In this document: one piece after another, positions 8,244 to 16,953 of the stretch
Numbering within the stretch: position 1 is the first letter of the stretch
How the letters are laid out: each line of letters begins with the position of its first letter
Assembly: GCA_022826515.1 (NCBI GenBank)
Contig: JAJDUT010000029.1
Span: 25,385-89,384 of the forward strand
Source of the DNA: Candidatus Latescibacterota bacterium
Lineage (GTDB): Bacteria; Latescibacterota; UBA2968; UBA8231
DNA: 64,000 bases
Direction of reading: 5' to 3'
Notes under the pieces: generated by a model
What the model saw: the letters and a program-made list of their open reading frames with translations, nothing else
What the model was told of the DNA's origin: nothing
Databases searched by the model: none
Made by a program: the position numbers and the translations under genes

Positions 8244-9431
8244 GTGCAGCCAGACCACTTTGCCGCCTATCACGACGAGGACCTCGTCCGCGCCTTCACC
8301 CTAGAACGCGCCAACTATGAGGCCCCCTACCTAGCCAGCGTCGCCGCCGAACTGGCGCGCCGCAACGTCGATCCCCAAGCCTTCATCGACCAAGTCGAAG
8401 TCCGCTACCACGCAGACGCCCCGGCAACCTGCACCATCGCCCAAGCCCTCGCAAAAGCCAGCGAAGAGTTGCCGCTTTGGCATCTGTTGGCCTTTACCCG
8501 CTACTTCGGCGATACCCTCGTCGTCCAGCGCGAGTTGCGCTCCTACCTGGTGAACGTTTACCGGGGCGAGGAGTATGCCTACTCCTTCTTCGTCGCCGAG
8601 GGCCAGTCCCTACAAGACCTGCTGCGCCGTTTCCTGACCCTCGCGGACTGGGACCACCTCGCGGACACAACCTATCAGCTCGATAGCTGGCACCCCCTCC
8701 TCCGCACCCGCTCACCCCGCTACCTGCAAAAAATCGCCACGGCCCTAGCCGACGAGGGACTGCTCTTCACCGTCCAGACCCCGGTCTTGAGCCACGATCC
8801 GCGCGGCCAGCTAACCCTGCTGGTCCCCAGCCGCGACCCGGCGGCCAGCGCAGTCCTGCACAAGGTGGAAGACCACCTCAGCGCCCTCCGCGACCAAGCC
8901 ACTGCCGCCTTTGCGGTAAACGACCGCGACCGCGAGCTAGCCATCTACGCCGAGCTTGCCGCCTACGGGCTAAACAACCCAGCCATCTACTACAACCTGG
9001 GCAGCGCACTCGCCGAAGCCGGGCGCTATGCCGAAGCCGCCACCGCCTTTGTCGAATCCGCATCCCTGAGCCTTACTGCGCTCGACGTCCAAGTCCCGTT
9101 CCAGTCCCGCCGGGGCACTGGAGGGCTGGGGGGAACTTTCGGGATGGTAGGGACGTTGATCTCGTCGCTCAAACCGGACGAGAAGACGCCAAAAGATGAG
9201 CAGCGCGAGGTCCCCGATCACATCGAAGACATTGAGCTACAGCTTGCACAGCTACTCAAACGCCTACCCCAAGACCTCAACATCCTCCACGCCCTAGCCG
9301 CCAGCGCCGCCATCCGCCACGACGTCCCCCGCGCCCGCGAACACTACCAGCAAATCATAGCGATCAACCCCGCCGACGAAACAGCTAAGCACTACTTGGC
9401 CGAACAGCAGCCCCCGACACGGGATTTTTGA
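8244..9431 (+). CDS. TPR-repeat protein of unknown function
   Basis: I read a 395-residue protein from a GTG at 8244, two bases after the stop of the small membrane protein. From there the sequence becomes normal protein (QPDHFAAYHDEDLVRAF). The first 250 residues are not recognised: they include a helical block with LTLADWDHLADTTYQLDSW, then VQTPVLSHDPRGQLTLLVPS. Two TPR-like parts follow, ELAAYGLNNPAIYYNLGSAL with AGRYAEAATAFVESA, and near the C-terminus LNILHALAASAAIRHDV with AREHYQQIIAINP. TPRs bind partner proteins. Function is unknown, and the tight link to a one-helix protein suggests a membrane-associated scaffold. Confidence 0.6.
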   Translation: MQPDHFAAYHDEDLVRAFTLERANYEAPYLASVAAELARRNVDPQAFIDQVEVRYHADAPATCTIAQALAKASEELPLWHLLAFTRYFGDTLVVQRELRSYLVNVYRGEEYAYSFFVAEGQSLQDLLRRFLTLADWDHLADTTYQLDSWHPLLRTRSPRYLQKIATALADEGLLFTVQTPVLSHDPRGQLTLLVPSRDPAASAVLHKVEDHLSALRDQATAAFAVNDRDRELAIYAELAAYGLNNPAIYYNLGSALAEAGRYAEAATAFVESASLSLTALDVQVPFQSRRGTGGLGGTFGMVGTLISSLKPDEKTPKDEQREVPDHIEDIELQLAQLLKRLPQDLNILHALAASAAIRHDVPRAREHYQQIIAINPADETAKHYLAEQQPPTRDF

Positions 9432-9525
9432 TTAATCGGGCACGTTCTAATAAGACCTAAGTGTCCCTAATATCAATCAGATGGAATAGGTCGAATGAGG
9501 TTATTATCGATGCGTTAAGCACTTC

Positions 9526-9554
9526 TTGACCGACTTTGGAAAAAAAATTACCTT
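9526..9554 (+). promoter_or_regulatory. Putative promoter with leaderless start
   Basis: A -35-like ttgacc (9526-9531), a 17-base spacer containing an A8 run, and a -10-like tacctt (9549-9554) lie seven bases before the ATG at 9561. Transcription would start at the ATG itself. There is no ribosome binding site. Confidence 0.4.
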
Positions 9555-9560
9555 GTACGC

Positions 9561-11126
9561 ATGGGTAATGGCTGGACTTTCTACGGACGCCGGGACGAAC
9601 TGGGCAACCTCCTAGCGGAAATGCGCCAGCAACGCTGGTTCTTCGGCACCATCCGCGGACGCCGCCGAATCGGCAAGACCGCCCTTATCCAGCAAGCACT
9701 CACGACGCTCGCAGAGGACGAGCCGAACGGTCCCCCGGTGCTGCTGGTCCAACTACCCGATAGCAGCCCCGAAGATCTAGCGGCAGTGTTCCGAAGCGCA
9801 GTGCGGGAAGCGGCACTGGAACGCCATCTCAACAGATTGAGCGCGATTAGAGATCTGCCCGAGGTGGCTGCTGCTATAGGCTCGCTGTGCTCAGTGGGAA
9901 CGATAGTGGTCCTCGACGAATTTCAGCTCTGCCACCGTGGGCCACTACGCGGTTTCCCCTCGTTGCTTCAGGCCCAAGTTGACCGCCTTCAGGACCGGAG
10001 CACGGTGGGCGGCCTAATCGTCCTCGGCTCCGTCCAAGCCGAGATGGAAGCACTGCTCAACGACCGACAGGCACCTCTTTTTGGCCGCACGACGTTCGAC
10101 CTCCGGCTCGATCCATGGGATCTCCAAACGATCTTTGAAGTGTGCCACGATCACGGCGCAAGCGACCCGACGCGCTGCTTGACCTTATGGACCCTCTTTG
10201 GCGGCGTACCCAAGTACTGGCGGCACTTTGCAGAAACGGACGGCCTAAACACCATTCCGGCATGGGAATCGTGGACACAGGAAGTGTGCGAGAGGCTCTT
10301 CCTGCGCTCGGATTCACCCTTGCGCGAGGAGGGTGAAAGCCTACTCGGGCGCGAGTTGCGACGCAACTACGTCGCCATCCTTCGCACTCTAGCGGAGCGG
10401 GGGCCTTGCACACACGCGGATTTGCAGGAAGCCTTACCAGAGCGTTCTCTGGGACCCTACTTGAAAACTCTGACGCAAGATCTGCGGCTCATCGAAAAAC
10501 AGCATCCCATGTTCGCAGAGGAGCGACAGCGCCGCGCACGCTACGTCGTTTCCGACCCGTTCCTCTGTGCATGGCTCAATGTGATTCAACCCGCCTGCCA
10601 AGCCGCGCGCATCGCGCCTGCGTCTCAAGTAGCCAAGCGCATTTCCGCACGGCTCAGTACGCTTGAGGGGCATGCCTTTGAGCGAATGGTACGGGACGCG
10701 AGCGAGGCAGGATCACGCGCCGGTAATACGGATTTTCCGATGACGGACCGCGTTCGAGGCTACTGGAACAGACCGCAGCAAGCCCGGATGTCAGTGGAAA
10801 TCGATTTCATCGCTTGGAACGAGGAAGATCAACGCATCCGCTTCGGATCCTGCAAGCGGAATCCCGCTAAACACGACTCGAAGTCACTTCGCGCATTCCA
10901 CGAACATCTGGATCGCTTCCTAGCCACTGTCGGTAGCCGCTTCCACAAGTGGCATCGGGAACTCGCGCTTTTTTCCCCTCAGTTCTCCGAAGAACAACGC
11001 GCACGCCTCAATGCCGACAACTACATCTGCCGCGACCTCGTTGACTTCCAGCGCATGCTTGGCAACAAAGAACGCGGGGCAAAAGGCGCACTGGATGTAT
11101 CGCCCAAGGTTACTGGAGAAGAGTGA
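9561..11126 (+). CDS. AAA ATPase with C-terminal DUF234-like nuclease-type domain
   Basis: A 521-residue ATPase of the archaeal ATPase_2/DUF234 type. It has a Walker A GRRRIGKTALI (33-43) and a Walker B IVVLDEFQL (115-123), a winged-helix region around 265-330 (RNYVAILRTLAERGPCTHADLQEAL) and a C-terminal DUF234 region. The latter includes EIDFIAWNEEDQRIRFGSCKRN, which resembles a PD-(D/E)XK strand-turn-strand with the final Lys. The family is common in archaea and deep bacterial lineages, often beside mobile genes, and its cellular role is unproven. The stop overlaps the next gene (TGATG), pairing it with an HExxH protein. Confidence 0.7.
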   Translation: MGNGWTFYGRRDELGNLLAEMRQQRWFFGTIRGRRRIGKTALIQQALTTLAEDEPNGPPVLLVQLPDSSPEDLAAVFRSAVREAALERHLNRLSAIRDLPEVAAAIGSLCSVGTIVVLDEFQLCHRGPLRGFPSLLQAQVDRLQDRSTVGGLIVLGSVQAEMEALLNDRQAPLFGRTTFDLRLDPWDLQTIFEVCHDHGASDPTRCLTLWTLFGGVPKYWRHFAETDGLNTIPAWESWTQEVCERLFLRSDSPLREEGESLLGRELRRNYVAILRTLAERGPCTHADLQEALPERSLGPYLKTLTQDLRLIEKQHPMFAEERQRRARYVVSDPFLCAWLNVIQPACQAARIAPASQVAKRISARLSTLEGHAFERMVRDASEAGSRAGNTDFPMTDRVRGYWNRPQQARMSVEIDFIAWNEEDQRIRFGSCKRNPAKHDSKSLRAFHEHLDRFLATVGSRFHKWHRELALFSPQFSEEQRARLNADNYICRDLVDFQRMLGNKERGAKGALDVSPKVTGEE

Positions 11127-11875
11127 TGGCCGACGTGACAGCTTCTCCCTTCTTGCTCATAGAAAACGGCAACTGGGGAGGGACAAGCCTCCGCACGGTA
11201 CGTGCGGTTCTGAAATCTACATTTGACGTCCTGTTGGATGCGTTCGGAAAACTTCCCGACGCCCCAGTCCACATAGCTAGATGGAGCCAAGACCCTCGCG
11301 TATTCTACGACTATCGGCCATACGAGATCAGGATCAGCGCACGCGACACGTACTGGTGTCAGTACGTGTACCAGTTCTCTCACGAACTATGTCACGTGAT
11401 GACCAACTTTGATCGCCACAAGGAACACAAACACAAGTGGTTCGAGGAGAGCCTCTGCGAGCTAGCGTCCCTCTTCGTTCTGTATCGACTCGCAACGATC
11501 TGGAAAGAACATCCCCCGGCCGAGATTATTGACGCGGTCGAATTTGCACCACATTTCAGGACCTACGCCGACGATACGGCCGCAAAATATCCTCGCATTT
11601 GCTCTGGCGATTCTCAGAAATGGCTGAGCGAAAATATCGATTCCCTAGAAGCATATCCCTACGAGCGCAAACTCAACGGTACGATAGCCGTTCTTCTGCT
11701 GGATCGGTTTATAGAAGATTCTTCCCTATGGCGCGATTGCGGCTGGCTGGACCACTGGGACCCAAATGCGAATGAGACGTTCAGGGACTACCTCGATTCT
11801 TGGGCCGAGCTCCTGCACGAGAAGGATTTTGCAGCGCGAGCACCTTACCTTATCAGGGACGGCCTAGGCTACTGA
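11126..11875 (+). CDS. HExxH (gluzincin-like) zinc-protease-type protein
   Basis: A 249-residue protein whose centre shows QFSHELCHVMTNF followed 17 residues later by WFEESLCELASLF. This is a canonical HExxH plus downstream glutamate layout of gluzincin metalloproteases. No signal peptide or membrane segment is visible, so it should act in the cytoplasm. I choose the ATG at 11126, which overlaps the ATPase stop as TGATG; a GTG three bases earlier is also possible. I do not recognise a named family. The overlap suggests the ATPase and the protease-like protein act together, perhaps as a sensor-effector pair. Confidence 0.6.
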   Translation: MADVTASPFLLIENGNWGGTSLRTVRAVLKSTFDVLLDAFGKLPDAPVHIARWSQDPRVFYDYRPYEIRISARDTYWCQYVYQFSHELCHVMTNFDRHKEHKHKWFEESLCELASLFVLYRLATIWKEHPPAEIIDAVEFAPHFRTYADDTAAKYPRICSGDSQKWLSENIDSLEAYPYERKLNGTIAVLLLDRFIEDSSLWRDCGWLDHWDPNANETFRDYLDSWAELLHEKDFAARAPYLIRDGLGY

Positions 11876-11888
11876 ATCGTCCCGCCGC

Positions 11889-12965
11889 CTACCAAGACAA
11901 CGGCTCAAATCCCATGCGCTGCGTCAGTTTGCGCGCCGCTTGCGCCACCTGCGGGTGCGGGTCGTAGAGCGCGGTCTCAAAGCTGTCGCGATGCGTGCGC
12001 GGGTCCAGGCGATCGAGGAACTTGGCTGCGCTCAGCCGCACGTGCGGCACCGGGTCGGTCAGGCCGCGCCAAAACCACTTGGGGGCCTCTTCCCCACTGC
12101 GCAGGACCAGCACCTCAATAGCCGCGCCGCGCACCGCCTTATGCTCGCTCTCCGCGTACGGAACCAACACCTCTGGCTGAATGTCATCGCAATGCCGCAT
12201 CACCTTGAGGATGCCGACCGCGCTTTGCGGCTGGCCCTCGCCCAGCAGCAATACGCACCACTCGAACAGGTCTGGATCGTCTAGGTCGGCCAAGAGCTGG
12301 AGGCCGCGCACCTGCCGCTGCGGCTTGTCCGACTCCAAGCAAGCGATGGCCTCTTCCTCGCGGTTATCAACAGGCGCTGCAATTTCGAACGCGGCCTGCT
12401 GCGCCTCGGCTTCTCGCGCCACCTTGGGCCAGACCCGCAAGTGCTCAAAGTCGATCTCCACTCCGGCAAAGCGGTCCGGGATCCACTGGGCGGCGCGAGC
12501 CAACAACTCCTTCTCGCCGATCCGCGCAGTGGGCTGGGTCGCCAGCCGGTTGTCGATCCAGCGAGTCAAACGCAAGACGCCCTCGTGGCGGGCGCTGACG
12601 CCCTTGTGCGCCTTGACGCTCAAGACGGCGTTGACCCAGCGGGCGATCTCCTCGGCAGTCTCCGGCAGGCCCAGCCCGTAGTGGCTGCGCAGGGAGGACG
12701 CGGGAATGGCTCCGTTGATCGAGATGACCCCGCCGCTTTCGCGCACCTGCCGACTGCCGTAGCGCTGGCGCAGAGTTTTCAAGTCGAGATCTACGGTTAG
12801 CACAACCGGGCGATCTCGGGTGTGCCGCGATTTGGAGTGTGCCCGCTGCTTGGCGTAACTCTTGCCCCGCGAAAACCACACCCGCCGCGAGGGCGATCGC
12901 GGCTGAAAACCATCGCGGGCGATCTGACGGGCGGCGCGGCGCGTGGTGCCGTGATAGACGATCAT
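11889..12965 (-). CDS. ADP-ribosyltransferase-like domain fused to HEAT-like repeats
   Basis: A 358-residue protein. The N-terminal 110 residues look like a small ADP-ribosyltransferase fold: MIVYHGTTRRAARQIARDG (His in the first strand), RVWFSRGKSYAKQRA, and later SGGVISINGAIPASSL. These correspond to the three sequence blocks of the ART/Tpt1-like superfamily. The C-terminal part (about 190-355) consists of alpha-helical repeats of HEAT/armadillo style (CLESDKPQRQVRGLQLLADLDDPDLFEW, KAVRGAAIEVLVLRSGEE, HVRLSAAKFLDRLDP). The ATG at 12965 has a good ribosome binding site (gaggt). It could be a toxin-like or regulatory ADP-ribosyltransferase, with HEAT repeats for target binding. The catalytic Glu is not certain. 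Confidence 0.5.
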   Translation of the reverse strand: MIVYHGTTRRAARQIARDGFQPRSPSRRVWFSRGKSYAKQRAHSKSRHTRDRPVVLTVDLDLKTLRQRYGSRQVRESGGVISINGAIPASSLRSHYGLGLPETAEEIARWVNAVLSVKAHKGVSARHEGVLRLTRWIDNRLATQPTARIGEKELLARAAQWIPDRFAGVEIDFEHLRVWPKVAREAEAQQAAFEIAAPVDNREEEAIACLESDKPQRQVRGLQLLADLDDPDLFEWCVLLLGEGQPQSAVGILKVMRHCDDIQPEVLVPYAESEHKAVRGAAIEVLVLRSGEEAPKWFWRGLTDPVPHVRLSAAKFLDRLDPRTHRDSFETALYDPHPQVAQAARKLTQRMGFEPLSW

Positions 12966-12982
12966 GATAGACCTCACTAGTC

Positions 12983-13067
12983 AATTAGGAATTGAGAATT
13001 ACGAATTGAGAATTACCCACCACCTCCCCAATTCGTAATTCCTAATTCCTAATTCCTAATTCCTAAT
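12983..13067. repeat. Heptanucleotide tandem repeats forming an imperfect inverted repeat
   Basis: The right half (about 13035-13066) has four head-to-tail copies of a taattcc heptamer. The left half (12983-13016) holds two aattgagaattac units preceded by aattagga. The left half reads as an imperfect inverted copy of the right half (taggaatt, then gaattacgaattg on both strands), so a long AT-rich hairpin can form between the hypothetical gene and the ART-like gene. Similar aattac/attcct simple repeats are found scattered in some cyanobacterial and candidate-phylum genomes. This comparison is from memory. Confidence 0.7.
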
Positions 13068-13969
13068 CACAATGTCAAGTTTTTCTTCGGTTCCCGCGTG
13101 CAGCGAACTAAACAGCGCAGTTCGGTGAGCGGATCGGTGGGGCAGTTCCTTTGGTAATCTCGCACCTGCTCCAGCCACGCGGCCTCCCAGTCGCCGCCCT
13201 GATAGCGGTGCAACGTCGCCAAGGCACCTACGGCTGCGGCTTGGACGGCCCCAGGCCTTTCATCACTCCAGACGCCCAAACTGTACTCGCGGCGGATGCC
13301 GCCCGTAGCCGGATTCCAAGCCGCCTCTACGTGTTGGCCCAGGTAGCGCCCCGCCAAGGCGCAAAGGTGCGTCTCTTCACGGCGAGCGGCCTCGTCCAAC
13401 AACGCGGTCAGCGCGGCGAGAGCCGCCTCGCTATAGACGCAGGTTCCCCAGTACTCGTCAAAGCGAAAGAAGTCGCCGCGGACGGCAAAGAGCACCCCCC
13501 CCAAGTCCGGGTAATAGTGGTAGCTCAAGATGGCAGCTACGGCGCGGGCAGCGGCTATTTGCAACTCGCGGTCAGCATGGTCGTGCAAAAGGCGCGTACA
13601 CACGCTCAGCACCTGCGCCCAGTCGTCGAGACACCGCGCCCCCTTGGGCATGGGTTGCCCCTCTGGCGACTCGCCGACGTAATCCACCGAGTCGCAACGC
13701 GCCAAGCTTTGCAGCACGAGCGTCCGCGCCTGTTCCCAATATCCACAGGCCGCCAGTCCCTCGGCCAACACAAGGGAACCGCGCACCGCAGCCTCGTCGT
13801 GCTCACGGCTCTCGGCCACCTGCTCGGCTAGCCTCCGGTAGCGCGGCTGCTCCCACAAACGCGATAGCGACCACAACAATTGACCGTCCCGGAGCGCACT
13901 GGTACCCGTACCGCCCGCCAACAGCGCCTCGACGGACTTGGCTGCCGCCTCGGCAATTCGCTCACTCAT
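13067..13969 (-). CDS. Hypothetical alpha-helical protein
   Basis: A 300-residue cytosolic protein without signal peptide. It reads as a series of helix pairs (LLWSLSRLWEQPRYRRLAEQV, EGLAACGYWEQARTLVLQSLA, SEAALAALTALLDEAARR) and a Gly-Gly-rich segment, GGVLFAVRGDFFRFDEYWG. The pattern resembles alpha/alpha-toroid glycan-processing enzymes of the kind seen in N-acylglucosamine epimerase-like families, but no catalytic residues are identifiable and I do not assign a function. It is followed by the simple-repeat hairpin and the ART-like gene on the same strand. Confidence 0.5.
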   Translation of the reverse strand: MSERIAEAAAKSVEALLAGGTGTSALRDGQLLWSLSRLWEQPRYRRLAEQVAESREHDEAAVRGSLVLAEGLAACGYWEQARTLVLQSLARCDSVDYVGESPEGQPMPKGARCLDDWAQVLSVCTRLLHDHADRELQIAAARAVAAILSYHYYPDLGGVLFAVRGDFFRFDEYWGTCVYSEAALAALTALLDEAARREETHLCALAGRYLGQHVEAAWNPATGGIRREYSLGVWSDERPGAVQAAAVGALATLHRYQGGDWEAAWLEQVRDYQRNCPTDPLTELRCLVRCTREPKKNLTL

Positions 13970-14033
13970 TTAGCAATCCGGAGTGATTCGAACGGTTCGA
14001 GCGATAGGTCGTCTGGTACATCCTATTCTGCGT

Positions 14034-14053
14034 CTATCTGCGTCCATCTGCGG
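14034..14053. repeat. Copy of a dispersed ctgcgtccat repeat
   Basis: The sequence ctatctgcgtccatctgcgg at 14034-14053 is itself a run of ctgcgt units, preceded by ttctgcgt. A nearly identical copy is found at 39016-39034, also intergenic. Both copies lie just outside genes and are not flanked by anything that looks like an insertion sequence. Confidence 0.55.
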
Positions 14054-14082
14054 ATTATCTTGTAAGTGGTCTAGGATTGCTA

Positions 14083-15084
14083 TTAGAACTGCCCACTGCG
14101 AGATTCGTATTTGGTCGGCTTACCCAAGCTCATACCATCGGCCATGACCCATTCGGCCACCGTGCGCAACATCTGCTCCGGGCCGACGCGCGGGAGGCCA
14201 AATTCCGCGCACAAGCGCCGGCTATCTCCCAAGAGGGCGTCCGGAGCCTCCGCGCCCGTGAAGCGGGGCGTTTTGCCCATGATCTTCCCTAGCTGTTCGG
14301 CCAACTCGCGCACGGATAAGGTATCCGGGCCAGTCAGATTGATGACGTCGGCCGGACTATCGCACAAGGGGAAGAAACGGCACAAATAGGCGTTGGCGTC
14401 GCCCTGCCAAATTTGGTTGACGTACCCCATAGTCAGGTCTATCGGCTCTTCCTGCCACACCTTATCGGCCAGATCGCGGATGATGCCATAGCGCGGCTCG
14501 GTAGCGTAAAACAGCCGCACAATCAGCAAAGGCGTCCCCCGCACCCGCGACGCGTACTGGGCGACCCGCTCGCCGCCCAAGCGCGATTGAGCGTATTCTC
14601 CCACCGGCCCCAAATCCCCGTCTTCGGCCGCTCCCGCCCCCGGAGCCTTGGCATACGCATACACATTGCCCGAACTCACATAGACGATCCGCGACTGGGC
14701 GTATCGCGCCATCACCGCACTGGGCAATGCAGTGTTCATCGCCCAAGTCGCGTCTTCATTGCCGGAGGCTCCAAACTTAAACCCGGCGAGGAAAAGGACG
14801 TTGGGCGCATCAGGCAGCTCCTTTAGTGCCCCGTCGGCGAGCAGATCGCAGGCAATGGTTTGCACGCCGACGCTTTCCAAGTAGCGCCGCTTTTCCGCAT
14901 CCGTAAAGCGCGCCACCCCCATCACCTGCTGTGCCCCGGCCCGCACCAACAGCTCGGCCAAGGTCGGCCCCATCTTGCCGCTGACCCCCAGCAACAGGAT
15001 CGGCCCGTCCAACTGGCGCACAGCCTCCACGACTTCGGGCGTCGGAGTTGTCATGTCGTCTATGAGCGCGGCTTCGCTGACCAT
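14083..15084 (-). CDS. NAD-dependent epimerase/dehydratase family protein
   Basis: A 333-residue extended short-chain dehydrogenase. The nucleotide-binding loop is ILLLGVSGKMGPTLAELL, a GxxGxxG variant near residue 24. The active-site pattern is IVYVSSGNVYAY with Ser, then EYAQSRLGGERV, where the usual YxxxK is YAQSR, so the Lys is replaced by Arg. Members act on nucleotide sugars or similar polyols. The substrate is not deducible and the Lys to Arg change makes activity uncertain. The start at 15084 has an aggtg ribosome binding site and follows the homoserine kinase stop by two bases, so the two genes are cotranscribed. Confidence 0.75.
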   Translation of the reverse strand: MVSEAALIDDMTTPTPEVVEAVRQLDGPILLLGVSGKMGPTLAELLVRAGAQQVMGVARFTDAEKRRYLESVGVQTIACDLLADGALKELPDAPNVLFLAGFKFGASGNEDATWAMNTALPSAVMARYAQSRIVYVSSGNVYAYAKAPGAGAAEDGDLGPVGEYAQSRLGGERVAQYASRVRGTPLLIVRLFYATEPRYGIIRDLADKVWQEEPIDLTMGYVNQIWQGDANAYLCRFFPLCDSPADVINLTGPDTLSVRELAEQLGKIMGKTPRFTGAEAPDALLGDSRRLCAEFGLPRVGPEQMLRTVAEWVMADGMSLGKPTKYESRSGQF

Positions 15085-15086
15085 AG

Positions 15087-16040
15087 TCACCTTTCTTTCA
15101 CGCATTGAACGCCCTCGGCGGCGAGGCCGAGGACCAAAGTTCGCGCGGCAATCCCTTCTTTGGCCCACGCCTTTTGCATGGCCTCGGCCACCTCTGCGTC
15201 CCGACCGGTCACAAGCGCTAACGCGGTCGGCCCGGCCCCGCTCAACGCCGCACCCAACGCCCCAGCCTCTGCAGCCGCGGCCAACACCGTTTCCATCCCC
15301 GGAACTAGGCCCGTTCGATAGGGCTGGTGCAACCGATCCTGCATCCCAATCCGCAGCAGGCTGTAGTCGCCCTGTTGCAGTGCGGCCACCAACAAGCCAA
15401 CGCGCCCGGCGTTAAATATCGCATCCCGCCGCGCAATCTGCTCGGGCAGCACGCTCCGCGCCTTGGACGTGGGCAGGGGAAAATCCGGTATGGCCACGAC
15501 CGCGGCCAAATCCCTCGGTGGCTCGATCCGCGCCCACGCAATCTCCTCGCCGTCCAAAGCCGCGATGACGATCCCCCCCAACACACAGGGCGCGACATTG
15601 TCCGGGTGCCCCTCCGCAGCCACGCCCTGCTGCAAGACCTCCTCCCGATCCAACCCCATCCCGCACAGCTCGGCACCGGCGGTCAAGCCAGAGACTAAAG
15701 CCGCCGAACTGCTGCCCAGTCCACTGGCCAGCGGGATCTGGCTGTCGATTGCCAAGCGCAACCGTCCAGGCGTCTTGCCAGCCCGCGCATAGGCGCACAT
15801 CATCCCCTGATAGACCGCGTTGCGCTCGTCCAAAGGCACGCTCGCACTCCCCTCTCCCGTGGCCGCGATTTCCAAGCCCTCGCCTTCGCCTTCTTCCACT
15901 GCCAAATCCATGTACAATTCCAGCGCCAGTCCCAAGCAGTCAAAACCCGCTCCTAAATTCGCCGACGTAGCCGGTGCGCGTACCCGCACCTGTTTCACTG
16001 GCGGCGCGGCCACCTTGTCCATAGAAGCACTCTTCTCCAT
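15087..16040 (-). CDS. thrB: Homoserine kinase
   Basis: A GHMP-family kinase of about 317 residues that phosphorylates homoserine with ATP, the step before threonine synthase. Visible motifs are the N-terminal RAPATSANLGAGFDCLGLAL and the ATP-binding GLGSSSAALVSGL, followed by a C-terminal ALSGAGPTALAL loop. Together these are diagnostic of ThrB. Three in-frame ATGs exist (16058, 16040, 16022). I prefer 16040 because gaggt lies 11 bases upstream, but 16058 is possible. It is divergent from the amidohydrolase and leads the epimerase gene. Confidence 0.9.
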   Translation of the reverse strand: MEKSASMDKVAAPPVKQVRVRAPATSANLGAGFDCLGLALELYMDLAVEEGEGEGLEIAATGEGSASVPLDERNAVYQGMMCAYARAGKTPGRLRLAIDSQIPLASGLGSSSAALVSGLTAGAELCGMGLDREEVLQQGVAAEGHPDNVAPCVLGGIVIAALDGEEIAWARIEPPRDLAAVVAIPDFPLPTSKARSVLPEQIARRDAIFNAGRVGLLVAALQQGDYSLLRIGMQDRLHQPYRTGLVPGMETVLAAAAEAGALGAALSGAGPTALALVTGRDAEVAEAMQKAWAKEGIAARTLVLGLAAEGVQCVKER

Positions 16041-16075
16041 TTTTACATTAAACCTCATCCCAACCCAATAAAACT

Positions 16076-16918
16076 ATGCGTATTGACTCTCATCTGCACG
16101 TCTTCGCCCGTCCCAGCGCCGAGTTCCCGCGCGAGATCACCTCAAGTATGCCTGCCGAGCGCGAAGCGCCCGTCGAGGATCTCTTGGCGCACATGGCCGA
16201 CCACGCCATCGCCAAAGCCGTGCTCGTGCAAACCGGCGGCACCAGCTTGGCGCATCACGCCTATTTACAACACTGCCTGCGTATCTATCCCGACCGCTTC
16301 TTGGGCATCGGCTTGATACCGCCCGACGCGTCCGCGCCCGCCGACCACATGGATCGCCTCGCCGAAGACGGCTCGATCATCGGCTTCCGGCTCCGCTCAC
16401 TCGGCGACTTTTCCCAGCCCATATGGGAACACGCCGCCCGCAAAAACTACGTACTCTGGCTCTATTTGCGCGCCACTTCCGCCCCGCTGGTGCCCCAATT
16501 CCTCACGGACTTTCCCCAAGTGCGCGTCGTGGTCAATCACCTCATGGTCTGTCCACGCGAGGATCGGTTCACTTGGGACGCCAAGGGCCGCCCGCAAATC
16601 GACACAGAGATGCGGCCGCCGACTGGATTCCTCGGCTCTGCGCCCGATTCGCCCAACGTCTGCGTCCATCTGTCGGGCCAATACGCCATGAGCAAGGCAG
16701 CCTATCCCTATCCCGACTTGGCCGCTTGGCACCGCAGCCTGCTGGACGCTTTTGGTGCCGAACGCCTGCTGTGGGCTTCGGATTTTCCCTGGATTGTAGC
16801 CGACCCCGGCTACGGCGAATGCGTCGAGGTCCTCGACCACCTGCTGCCCGACCTAAGCAGCGAGCAACGCCAACTCATCATGGGCGAGACCGCGCGGCGT
16901 TTTCTCAGCTTTCGGTGA
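16076..16918 (+). CDS. Amidohydrolase family 2 (TIM-barrel metal-dependent hydrolase)
   Basis: A 280-residue amidohydrolase_2 protein. It starts MRIDSHLHVF, giving the HxH metal site, has VVNHLMVCP near residue 145 (further His), and ends LLWASDFPWIV with the conserved Asp. Homologues hydrolyse lactones or decarboxylate aromatic acids; the substrate here is unknown. The segment ITSSMPAEREAPVEDLLAHMADHAI matches the usual arrangement in which residues 20-50 cover the barrel entry. It is transcribed divergently from thrB, with only about 35 bases between the start codons. Confidence 0.8.
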   Translation: MRIDSHLHVFARPSAEFPREITSSMPAEREAPVEDLLAHMADHAIAKAVLVQTGGTSLAHHAYLQHCLRIYPDRFLGIGLIPPDASAPADHMDRLAEDGSIIGFRLRSLGDFSQPIWEHAARKNYVLWLYLRATSAPLVPQFLTDFPQVRVVVNHLMVCPREDRFTWDAKGRPQIDTEMRPPTGFLGSAPDSPNVCVHLSGQYAMSKAAYPYPDLAAWHRSLLDAFGAERLLWASDFPWIVADPGYGECVEVLDHLLPDLSSEQRQLIMGETARRFLSFR

Positions 16919-16953
16919 GAGGCACAGCCCGTACGTGGGCTATTTCCAAGCAA

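Noticed and set aside
12983..13067. CRISPR-like array
   Set aside because: The repeats are 7 bases long and contiguous, with no spacers and no cas genes.
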